From assembly GCA_035646375.1 (NCBI GenBank), contig DASRPM010000265.1, forward strand, positions 1 through 13,785: a DNA stretch of 13,785 bases, written 5' to 3'. The DNA comes from DASYRM01 sp035646375. GTDB taxonomy: Bacteria > Acidobacteriota > Vicinamibacteria > Vicinamibacterales > UBA2999. This document shows positions 1-6,944 of the stretch, one piece after another. The position numbers and the translations under genes were made by a program. The notes beneath the pieces are model-generated. The model was given only the letters and a program-made list of their open reading frames with translations, ran no database searches and was not told where the DNA came from. Positions within the stretch are counted from its first letter, which is position 1. Each line of letters opens with the position of its first letter.

Positions 1-1
1 G

Positions 2-1447
2 ACGATCGGGTACTTTCGGCAGGACGTGGAGGAGATGTCGGGGCGCACCGTACTCGACGAAGCCATCGCGGGCAGCGGGCGGCTCGGCGACCTGCATCAC
101 GAGCTCGAGGCGCTCCAGCACGACATGGCCGATCCGGCGAAAGCCGACGACATGGACCGCATCCTGGCGCGGTTCGGCGAGGTGCAGGAGGAATACGAGC
201 ACCTGGGCGGCTACGGTCTCGAAGCGCAGGCGCGCGAGGTGCTGCACGGCCTCGGCTTCGACGACGAGCGCATCGAGGGCGACGTGGGGCGGCTCTCGGG
301 CGGGTGGAAGATGCGCGTGGCGATGGCGCGCGTGCTCCTCGGCAGGCCGGACGTGCTGCTGATGGACGAGCCCACCAACCACCTGGACATCGAGTCGATC
401 ATCTGGCTCGAGCAGTTCCTCAAGGGGCTGCCCGGCGCGCTGCTCATGACGTCGCACGACCGCGAGTTCATGAACCGCATCGTGGGCCGCATCGCCGAGA
501 TCGACGGCGGCGAGATCACGTCGTACTCGGGCAACTACGACTTCTACGAGCGCGAGCGCGCCATCCGCGAGACGAACCGCGAGGCGGCCTATGCGCGGCA
601 GCAGGCCATGCTGGCCAAGGAGCAGCGCTTCATCGAGCGCTTCGCGGCGCACGCCGCCAAGGCCGCGCAGGTGCAGAGCCGCGTCAAGGCGCTGGACAAG
701 ATCGAGAAGATCGAGCTGCCCAGGAAACGCAAGGTGGTCAAGTTCGACTTCCGGCAGCCGCCGCGGTCGGGCGATCAGGTGTTCGTGATCGACGGCGTGT
801 CGAAAGCCTACGGCCCGCGCGTGGTCTACGACGGCCTCAGCATGACCATCCGCCGCGGCGAGCGCTGGTGCGTGATGGGGAAGAACGGCGCCGGCAAGAC
901 CACGCTGCTGCGGATGGCGGCGGGCGTGCTGGCGCCCGATGCCGGCGCGGTGACCGTGGGCGCCAGCGTGAGGATGGGCTACTTCGCCCAGCAGGCGCTG
1001 GACCTGCTGGCTCCGGACCTCACTGTCGAGGAGCAGCTGCAGAGCGACTTCCCGCACGAGTCGATCGGGGTCCTGCGCAACCTGGCCGGGGCCTTTCAGT
1101 TCTCCGGCGACGACACCGACAAGAAGATCCGGTCGCTCTCGGGCGGCGAGAAGACGCGGCTCGTCATCGCCCGCATGCTCCTCTATCCGCCGAACGTCCT
1201 GGTACTCGACGAGCCGACCAACCACCTGGATCTCTTCACGAAGGAGATGCTCATCGAGGCGCTCAAGGACTACGACGGCACGATGCTCTTCGTGTCGCAC
1301 GACCGCGCCTTCCTCCGCGCCCTCAGCAACCGCGTGCTCGAGCTCGGCGGCGAGACCGGCCTGGACAAGGAGCCGCACCTGTATCCCGGCTCCTACGTCG
1401 AGTACGTGCAGCGCACCGGCCACGAAGCGCCGGGAGTGCACTCGTAG
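2..1447 (+). CDS. ABC-F family ATPase (5' truncated by window edge)
   Basis: Soluble tandem-ABC ATPase of the ABC-F class, which acts on the ribosome (translation factor or antibiotic-resistance types) and not as a transporter. The reading frame is open from base 2, and residues before the first possible start (GTG at 26) already read as ABC-F sequence (IGYFRQDVEEMSGR), so the true start and first Walker A lie upstream of the window. Visible in order: first signature LSGGWKMR (about nt 293-316), first Walker B LLMDEPTNHLD, the charged inter-domain linker around nt 600-720 (KEQRFIERFAAHAAKAAQVQ) typical of the P-site-tRNA-interaction region, second Walker A GKNGAGKTT (about nt 878-904), second signature LSGGEKTR and second Walker B VLVLDEPTNHLD. 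There is no membrane domain. The C-terminus is short, without a Uup-type coiled-coil tail. The subfamily cannot be fixed. It converges with the histidine kinase gene downstream. Confidence 0.95.
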   Translation, partial: TIGYFRQDVEEMSGRTVLDEAIAGSGRLGDLHHELEALQHDMADPAKADDMDRILARFGEVQEEYEHLGGYGLEAQAREVLHGLGFDDERIEGDVGRLSGGWKMRVAMARVLLGRPDVLLMDEPTNHLDIESIIWLEQFLKGLPGALLMTSHDREFMNRIVGRIAEIDGGEITSYSGNYDFYERERAIRETNREAAYARQQAMLAKEQRFIERFAAHAAKAAQVQSRVKALDKIEKIELPRKRKVVKFDFRQPPRSGDQVFVIDGVSKAYGPRVVYDGLSMTIRRGERWCVMGKNGAGKTTLLRMAAGVLAPDAGAVTVGASVRMGYFAQQALDLLAPDLTVEEQLQSDFPHESIGVLRNLAGAFQFSGDDTDKKIRSLSGGEKTRLVIARMLLYPPNVLVLDEPTNHLDLFTKEMLIEALKDYDGTMLFVSHDRAFLRALSNRVLELGGETGLDKEPHLYPGSYVEYVQRTGHEAPGVHS

Positions 1448-1612
1448 ACCAATACCGGAGCCAGACACCGCGGTTGTCAGAGCTGCGAGTCGAAAGGAGG
1501 TTGGGCCTCTCGAAAGTCAGCGCCGCGGTGCCCGCCCCGGCAGTCGCAGTTGACTCCGATTCGCCGCCCGCGGTGCGTCAAGATTTGTAAAGGCTCCGAG
1601 ATCCGCAGGCCG

Positions 1613-2914
1613 TCACGCCGCCGACGCGACGGGGAAGCGGAGCGTGACGCGCAGCCCGGGGTGCGCGTTCTCCGCGACGAGCCGGCCGTGGTGCAATTGC
1701 ACGGCCCGCTGCGCGATCGACAGCCCGAGTCCGACGCCGCCGTCCGGCGCATAGTCGCGCGCGTCTTCCACGCGGAAGAACGGTTGCGCGAGGCGCGGCA
1801 GCAGCTCGTCCGGTACGCCGGTGCCCGCATCGCGGACGCTGATCGTGAGCGCATCAGGGCCGTCGTCGGCCCGGAGCTCCACGTCGGTGTGCGGCGGGGC
1901 GTAGCGGATAGCGTTGCGCACGACGTTCTCGACGGCGCGGCGCAGCAGCTCGGGATCGCCCACCAGGGTGCGTTGTACGGTGTCGTGCACGACGAGCCGG
2001 CAGCTACCTGCGTCGGCTTCGACCTGGCACGCCTGCGCCACGTCGCGTAGCACGTCGGCCACGCGCACGATCTCCGATCGCCGCAGCGAGGGGTCGCCCT
2101 CCGCGCGCGTGACTTCGAGCAGCGACCCGACGAGTTCGGTCAGGCGATTGACTTCCTTCTGCAGGCGGGTGGCGGCTGCATCCCGGTCTGCTGCCGTGCG
2201 TGCCAGTTCGATCGCGATGTTCAGCCGCGCCAGCGGCGAGCGCAGCTCGTGCGAGATGTCCTGCAGCAGGCGTCGCTCGGCTGTGAGCAGCGTCTCGATT
2301 CGATCGGCCATTTCGTTGAAAGCGTGCGTCAGCTGGCCGATTTCGTCGCGCCGCGTCGTCGTCACGCGCGTTGCCAGCTCGCCGCGTCCGAACCGGTCCA
2401 CCGCGCCGGCCAGCGCGCGGATCGGCGTCACGATGGTTCGCGCCAGCAGCCAGCAGAACAGCCCGATGGCAGCCAGGATGACCATGAAGTAAGGGACGAA
2501 CGACCAGGCGTCGAGCGGCGGCGGCGCCGAGATGATCAGCCGATACTGCCCGTCGGCGGACGGCTCGACGACGACGAGGTTGTCGCCCGATCGCGGCGGG
2601 CCGAACCATGGGCGCGGGGCGTCGAGCAGCGTGCTGCGGTCCTCACCGGTCACGACGTCGCGGCCGCGGCTATCGGCGAGGTAGTGAGTGGCGCCCAGCG
2701 ACGCATCCAGACGCCGGAGCAGCGTCGCGACTTCCGGCGCACCGCCGCGTGCCTGTGCCTCGACGAGATCTTCGATCTGCCGCGCCTGAAAGTGATGAAT
2801 CAGGCGCTCGTTGGCGGGGCCGATGATCGCGGCCAGGGAAGCGGCAAACACCGCCAGCGACAGCAGGATGGTGGCCAGGGACGCGACGAGAATCCGAAGC
2901 AGCAGCGTTCGCAT
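1613..2914 (-). CDS. CpxA-like sensor histidine kinase with HAMP domain
   Basis: Inner-membrane sensor kinase of 433 aa that should sense an envelope signal and phosphorylate the adjacent response regulator. TM1 spans about residues 8-32, a periplasmic sensor about 33-138, TM2 about 139-159 and HAMP about 160-212. The dimerisation/phosphoacceptor helix has the H-box SHELRSPL with His222. The ATPase domain shows the N-box (NVVRNAIRYAP), G1 (DAGTGVP) and G2 (GVGLGLSI). The sensor and H-box region resemble CpxA, but I cannot prove orthology. Start choice: ATG at 2914 lies 4 nt after the regulator's TAG and has GGAG 10 nt upstream. An in-frame GTG at 2950 would add 12 residues inside the regulator gene and is less likely. 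The arrangement implies co-transcription and translational coupling with the regulator. Confidence 0.93.
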   Translation of the reverse strand: MRTLLLRILVASLATILLSLAVFAASLAAIIGPANERLIHHFQARQIEDLVEAQARGGAPEVATLLRRLDASLGATHYLADSRGRDVVTGEDRSTLLDAPRPWFGPPRSGDNLVVVEPSADGQYRLIISAPPPLDAWSFVPYFMVILAAIGLFCWLLARTIVTPIRALAGAVDRFGRGELATRVTTTRRDEIGQLTHAFNEMADRIETLLTAERRLLQDISHELRSPLARLNIAIELARTAADRDAAATRLQKEVNRLTELVGSLLEVTRAEGDPSLRRSEIVRVADVLRDVAQACQVEADAGSCRLVVHDTVQRTLVGDPELLRRAVENVVRNAIRYAPPHTDVELRADDGPDALTISVRDAGTGVPDELLPRLAQPFFRVEDARDYAPDGGVGLGLSIAQRAVQLHHGRLVAENAHPGLRVTLRFPVASAA

Positions 2915-2918
2915 GTGA

Positions 2919-3623
2919 CTAACGCTCCACCGCGCAGAGGTATCCCACACCCCGCACGGTCCGAATCACCGATCCCGCGGCAGCGCCCGTTGGCGCGGCG
3001 GCTTCGATCTTCCGCCGGAGATGGCTCACGTGTACGTCCAGGGCACGCTCGAAGGGGGTGGCTTCGCGCTGATGCAGCACGGCGGTGAGCTCGTCACGCG
3101 ACACGACCCGTCCGTCGGCGCGGGCGAGCACGTCGAGCACGGCAAACTCCGTGGACGTGAGCCCAAGCGCCACGCCGTCCCAGTAGGCTTCGCGGGCCCG
3201 GGCATCCAGGCTGAGCGAACCGAGCTGTGTCGCTGCAGCAGCCGGCGGTGCCGCTCCCGTGGCGCGTCGCAGGACAGCGCGGACGCGCCCCAGGAGTTCG
3301 GCAGCCGCGAACGGCTTCACCAGATAGTCGTCGACGCCGTCGCCGAAGCCTTTCACGCGGTCGTGTTCCTCCGCTCGCGCCGTCAGCATGATCACCGGCA
3401 CGTTCGATCGCTGGCGGACCTGACGCAGCACTTCGAAACCGTCGAGCACCGGCAGCATGACGTCGAGGATGACGAGATGATGGCTGCCGTCGAGGGCACG
3501 CCGCAGCCCGGCGGCGCCGTCGTGCACCGACGACACTCTGTAGCCGTGCCCCCCGAGATACTCGGACAGCAGGGCGCACAGTTCGACGTCGTCGTCGACG
3601 ATGAGGACGGCGGCCTCCGTCAT
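2919..3623 (-). CDS. OmpR/CpxR-type response regulator transcription factor
   Basis: Cytoplasmic two-component regulator of 234 aa. The receiver domain (about 1-120) has the acidic pocket D10-D12, phospho-acceptor D54 in VILDVMLP, T81 in MLTAR and K103 in LVKPF, so all key residues are present. The DNA-binding winged helix (about 130-232) has the OmpR/PhoB hallmarks LTSTEFAVLDVLA, HVSHLRRKIE and IRTVRGVGYL. The N-terminal pattern (VDDDVELC, PVIMLTARAEEHDRV) is close to CpxR. It is the first gene of a two-gene operon with the histidine kinase, divergent from the MacAB-type efflux operon 137 bp away, which suggests that the efflux genes are its target. No clear Shine-Dalgarno precedes ATG 3623, but the receiver fold begins right after this Met, so the start is natural. 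Confidence 0.95.
   Translation of the reverse strand: MTEAAVLIVDDDVELCALLSEYLGGHGYRVSSVHDGAAGLRRALDGSHHLVILDVMLPVLDGFEVLRQVRQRSNVPVIMLTARAEEHDRVKGFGDGVDDYLVKPFAAAELLGRVRAVLRRATGAAPPAAAATQLGSLSLDARAREAYWDGVALGLTSTEFAVLDVLARADGRVVSRDELTAVLHQREATPFERALDVHVSHLRRKIEAAAPTGAAAGSVIRTVRGVGYLCAVER
2925..2928 (-). promoter_or_regulatory. Ribosome binding site deciding the histidine kinase start
   Basis: GGAG on the - strand, 10 nt before the ATG at 2914 and inside the last codons of the response regulator gene. It supports ATG 2914 over the upstream GTG at 2950. Confidence 0.5.
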
Positions 3624-3672
3624 GTCTGTACGGTAGCGCAGCGTCCGGGACTGCGACCGGCTCGCGCCGCGA

Positions 3673-3687
3673 TTTACAAACCTTAAC
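3673..3687 (-). promoter_or_regulatory. CpxR-box-like site in the divergent regulator/efflux intergenic region
   Basis: Read on the - strand the site is GTTAA-GGTTT-GTAAA. The CpxR consensus known from enterobacteria is two GTAAA repeats separated by about 5 nt; this site matches 9 of 10 half-site positions with exactly 5 nt spacing. It is an AT-rich island in a GC-rich 137 bp region, midway between a CpxR-like regulator gene and the efflux operon. It could serve autoregulation, activation of the pump genes, or both. The assignment is inferred from the motif and context; a short motif can occur by chance. Confidence 0.4.
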
Positions 3688-3760
3688 GCAGCGGGGCCTG
3701 GATTTACCTCCTAATGGAGAACGGTGGCGTCCTGCGCCGCGTCAGGGATTCCGAGGAGTC

Positions 3761-5029
3761 ATGAGTCAGTCATCCGACACGAAAGAACTGCAGGCGCGGC
3801 TGGGGATGTCGCGGAGCGGGCGCGCGCGCCGAATCGGGCGCTGGGCGATTGTGCTGCTCGTCCTTGCGGCGCTCGGCGCCGGCGCGCTCAGGCTGCGCGC
3901 GTCGCGCGGGACGCCGCCGGCGCAGTACCGCACCGAAACGATCGAGTCCGGCACGCTGACCGTGTCGGTGACCGCCACCGGCGAGCTCAAGGCGCTCACG
4001 CAGGTGAACATCGGAACCGAGATCTCCGGCGTCGTCGAATCGGTGGCCGTGGACTACAACAGCCCGGTTCGAGTCGGCCAGATCCTGGCTCGGGTGAACA
4101 CCGAAAAGCTCGAAGCGCAGGCGGCGCAGGCGCGCGCGGGGCTCCAGTCCGCGGAAGCCAAACGGCTGCAGTCGCAGGCCACGCTCGCCGAAGCGCAGGC
4201 GGAGCTCGCCAAACTGCAGCACGTGCGTGAACTGAGCGGCGGCCGCGTGCCGTCGCGCCAGGAGCTCGACTCGCAGGAGGCGGCCGTGAAGCGCGCGCAG
4301 GCCGACGAGGCGAGCACCGCCGCGCAGGTGGCACAGTCGCAGGCCAGCCTCGCCGCCATCGAGACCGACATCCGCAAGGCGGTGATCAAATCGCCGATCA
4401 ACGGCATGGTGCTCGATCGCCAGATCGATCCGGGGCAGACGGTGGCGGCGTCCTTCCAGACGCCGACGCTCTTCACGCTGGCCGAGGACCTCACGAAGAT
4501 GAAGCTGATCATCGACGTAGACGAGGCGGACATCGGCAATGTCAAGGTCGGGCAGGTGGCGCGTTTCCGCGTGGACGCGTATCCCGATCGGGCGTTCGAA
4601 TCGCGGGTGCAGGAGGTCCGCAGCACGCCGAAGACGTCGAACGGCGTCGTCACCTATCAGACGGTGCTGACCGTCGACAACGCGGAGCGGCTGCTGCAGC
4701 CCGGGATGACCGCCACGGCCGAGATCACCGTGACGCAGGTGACGGATGCCTTGTTGGTACCGAATGCCGCGCTGCGCTTCACGCCGCCCGCAGCGGCGCA
4801 GCAGGCGAGCGGCGGCGGGTTCCGGCTGCTTCCGAGGCCGCCTGGAGCGCAGCGGCGCGATCGCTCGAACGAGGACGCGCCGCCGCACGTCTGGACCGAG
4901 GCCGGTGCGGAGCTGAAGGCCGTCGAGGTGGCGCTCGGTCCCACCGACGGCAAGGTGACGGTCCTGCGCAGCGGGGGCCTGACTGAAGGGATGCCGGTCA
5001 TCGTGGATCTCGCCCCGACGAACCGGTGA
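3761..5029 (+). CDS. macA: MacA-like periplasmic adaptor (HlyD/RND-type efflux adaptor)
   Basis: Membrane-fusion (adaptor) subunit of 422 aa linking an inner-membrane ABC permease to an outer-membrane channel. An N-terminal membrane anchor spans about residues 27-45 after an Arg-rich cytoplasmic tail (RSGRARRIGRW). It is followed by the first half of the lipoyl/barrel-sandwich domain (TGELKALTQVNIGTEISG), a long alpha-helical hairpin rich in Ala/Gln/Glu (about 110-205), the return half of the lipoyl domain (IKSPINGMVLDRQIDPGQTV), a beta-barrel (VDEADIGNVKVGQVARFRVD) and a membrane-proximal domain. Residues about 341-376 form a Pro/Arg/Gly-rich insertion in the C-terminal part, probably a flexible loop. 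A GAGGAG lies only 2 nt before ATG 3761, which is tight; ATG at 3806 is an in-frame alternative lacking a good ribosome binding site. It is the first gene of the efflux operon and ends in GTGA, overlapping a possible GTG start of the next gene. Confidence 0.9.
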   Translation: MSQSSDTKELQARLGMSRSGRARRIGRWAIVLLVLAALGAGALRLRASRGTPPAQYRTETIESGTLTVSVTATGELKALTQVNIGTEISGVVESVAVDYNSPVRVGQILARVNTEKLEAQAAQARAGLQSAEAKRLQSQATLAEAQAELAKLQHVRELSGGRVPSRQELDSQEAAVKRAQADEASTAAQVAQSQASLAAIETDIRKAVIKSPINGMVLDRQIDPGQTVAASFQTPTLFTLAEDLTKMKLIIDVDEADIGNVKVGQVARFRVDAYPDRAFESRVQEVRSTPKTSNGVVTYQTVLTVDNAERLLQPGMTATAEITVTQVTDALLVPNAALRFTPPAAAQQASGGGFRLLPRPPGAQRRDRSNEDAPPHVWTEAGAELKAVEVALGPTDGKVTVLRSGGLTEGMPVIVDLAPTNR

Positions 5030-5034
5030 GCGTC

Positions 5035-5736
5035 ATGGCTGATCCGATGATCGAGTTCGACAAGGTCGTCCGGACGTACGGCAAAGGGCACGCCGAGGTC
5101 CACGCGCTGGCCGGCGTGGACCTGCAGGTGCACGAAGGGGAGTTCGTGGCCGTCATGGGGCCGAGCGGCTCGGGGAAGTCCACGGCGATGAACATCCTCG
5201 GCTGCCTCGACACGCCGACGGCGGGCGCCTACCGGTTTCGCGGCGTCGACGTGGGCGCCATATCGCGCCAGCAGCGCGCGCTCTTGCGCCGCTATTACCT
5301 CGGCTTCGTCTTCCAGGGATTCAACCTGCTCAATCGCACGTCCGCGCTCGAGAACGTCGAGCTGCCGCTGGTCTATCGCGGCATGGCGTCGGGGGAGCGG
5401 CGGCGGCGCGCGCGCGAGGCGCTGGCCGCCGTCGGATTGAGCGGCTGGGAAACGCACACGCCCGCGGAGCTCTCGGGCGGTCAGATGCAGCGCGTGGCGA
5501 TTGCGCGGGCCATCGTCGCCGAGCCGTCGGTGCTCTTTGCCGACGAGCCCACCGGCAATCTGGATACGGCCCGCAGCGTCGAGATCATGGAACTGCTCGT
5601 GAGCTTCAACCGCCAACGCGGCATCACCGTGCTGATGGTCACCCACGAGCCGGACATGGCCGCTTACGCCTCACGGACCATCCGCTTCCGCGACGGCCAC
5701 GTCGAGAGCGACGAGCGTCACGGGGGAGTGCACTGA
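5035..5736 (+). CDS. MacB/LolD-type ABC transporter ATPase
   Basis: Cytoplasmic ATPase subunit of 233 aa that powers the adjacent FtsX-type permease. Walker A is GPSGSGKST (residues 42-50), the Q-loop is VFQGFNLL, the signature is LSGGQMQR, Walker B is VLFADEPTGNLD and the H-loop is MVTHEP; all are intact. The region after Walker A (MNILGCLDTPTAG) is typical of the MacB/LolD group. ATG 5035 is preceded by GGTGAG at 5025-5030; the in-frame GTG at 5026 overlaps the macA stop as GTGA and is a valid alternative adding three residues. E. coli MacB carries this domain and the permease on one chain; here they are separate genes, with the ATPase stop and permease start sharing one base (TGATG). Confidence 0.94.
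   Translation: MADPMIEFDKVVRTYGKGHAEVHALAGVDLQVHEGEFVAVMGPSGSGKSTAMNILGCLDTPTAGAYRFRGVDVGAISRQQRALLRRYYLGFVFQGFNLLNRTSALENVELPLVYRGMASGERRRRAREALAAVGLSGWETHTPAELSGGQMQRVAIARAIVAEPSVLFADEPTGNLDTARSVEIMELLVSFNRQRGITVLMVTHEPDMAAYASRTIRFRDGHVESDERHGGVH
5722..5728 (+). promoter_or_regulatory. Strong ribosome binding site for the MacB-like permease
   Basis: GGGGGAG with a 7 nt spacer to ATG 5736. It lies inside the ATPase gene and fixes the permease start at the TGATG junction. Confidence 0.7.
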
Positions 5737-6944
5737 TGCTGCTCAACGCCATTCTGCTCGCGATGCGGGAAATCCGCCGCAACGTCCTGCGATCCTCGCT
5801 GACGGCGCTCGGCATCATCATCGGCGTGGCCTCGGTGATCATCATGGTCACGCTCGGTAACGGCGCCACCGCCCAGGTGACGGCCGACATCGCCAACATG
5901 GGAAGCAACATGCTCAGCGTCATGCCGGGCCAGCGGGTCGGTCCTGGCGGCGCCTCGGGCAGCGCCAAACCGTTCCGCCGGCAGGACGTCGACGCGCTCG
6001 GCCGCGACGTGCCGTCGGTTACCGCCGTGTCGCCGGTCTCGACCATCGGTCTCAGCGTCATCAGCGGCGCCAAGAACCGCTCGACGACGATCACCGGTAC
6101 CACCAACGAGTACTTCGAGTCTGGAAACTGGAAGCTGGCGGGCGGACGCTGGTTCTCGGAGAGCGAGCTCCGATCGGGCACGGCCGTCTGCATCATCGGG
6201 CAGACCACCCGGACCGAGCTGCTGGGAAGCGGCGACCCCATCGGCAGCCGGCTGCGGCTGCGCTCGCTGTCGTGCACCGTCATCGGCCTGCTCCAGTCCA
6301 AGGGCAAGAGCAATTTCGGCCAGGACCGCGACGACACGGTGGTGATCCCGATTCGCACCATGCAGCGGCGGCTCACCGGCAACGACGACGTCCACCAGGT
6401 GCAGCTGTCGGTCCGTGCGAGCTCGTCGAGCGAGAAGGCGCAGCAGGACATCTACCGGCTGATGCGGGAGCGGCGTCATGTCGCGCGAGACGCCGACGAC
6501 GATTTCAGCATCATGGACCAGCAGGAGATCGCCAACACGATCTCGGGTACTACGCGGACGCTGACGGCGCTGCTGGCGGCGGTCGCCGCCATCAGCCTGC
6601 TCGTCGGTGGCATCGGCATCATGAACATCATGCTCGTGTCCGTGACGGAGCGGACGCGCGAGATCGGCATCCGCCTGGCGATCGGCGCCTTCGAGCGCGA
6701 CGTCCTGACGCAGTTCCTCATCGAAGCCGTAGTGCTGTCGGTGTTCGGCGGCGCCATCGGCATCACGCTCGCGCTTGGCGCGTCGTTTGCGGTGGCCCGG
6801 GCCCTGGGCCTGCCGTTCGAGCTCGACTACGGCATCGTCGCGCTGGCCTTTGCTTTTTCCGCCGCCGTCGGTGTGGTGTTCGGGTTCTTTCCGGCCCGGC
6901 GCGCCGCCAGCCTCAACCCGATCGACGCCCTTCGTCATGAATAG
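5736..6944 (+). CDS. MacB-like ABC transporter permease (MacB periplasmic core + FtsX domain)
   Basis: Inner-membrane permease of 402 aa with the MacB fold: TM1 at about residues 21-41 (GIIIGVASVIIM), a large periplasmic core (about 43-270), then three TM segments at about 276-300, 328-352 and 367-389. The family hallmark GGIGIMNIMLVSVTERTREI followed by GIRLAIGA, and the closing FFPARRAASLNPIDALRHE-type tail, are both present. It should work by mechanotransmission with the ATPase, the MacA-like adaptor and the outer-membrane factor to expel a substrate from the periplasm. Possible substrates for the class are macrolides, peptides, lipopeptides or siderophores; the sequence does not tell which. 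Its last 8 bases overlap the next gene if that starts at 6937. Confidence 0.94.
   Translation: MLLNAILLAMREIRRNVLRSSLTALGIIIGVASVIIMVTLGNGATAQVTADIANMGSNMLSVMPGQRVGPGGASGSAKPFRRQDVDALGRDVPSVTAVSPVSTIGLSVISGAKNRSTTITGTTNEYFESGNWKLAGGRWFSESELRSGTAVCIIGQTTRTELLGSGDPIGSRLRLRSLSCTVIGLLQSKGKSNFGQDRDDTVVIPIRTMQRRLTGNDDVHQVQLSVRASSSSEKAQQDIYRLMRERRHVARDADDDFSIMDQQEIANTISGTTRTLTALLAAVAAISLLVGGIGIMNIMLVSVTERTREIGIRLAIGAFERDVLTQFLIEAVVLSVFGGAIGITLALGASFAVARALGLPFELDYGIVALAFAFSAAVGVVFGFFPARRAASLNPIDALRHE

Noticed and set aside
1490..1517. GAGG/CCTC stem between the convergent ABC-F and kinase genes as a bidirectional terminator
   Set aside because: Only about 4 bp of stem and no U-tract in either direction.
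304..1590. 428-codon open frame on the + strand overlapping the ABC-F gene
   Set aside because: Frame-shifted copy of ABC-F coding sequence, Arg/Gly/Ala-rich, with no family signature.
3713..3719. Small CTCC-TAAT-GGAG dyad near the macA start
   Set aside because: Arms of 4 bp only; too short to call an operator.
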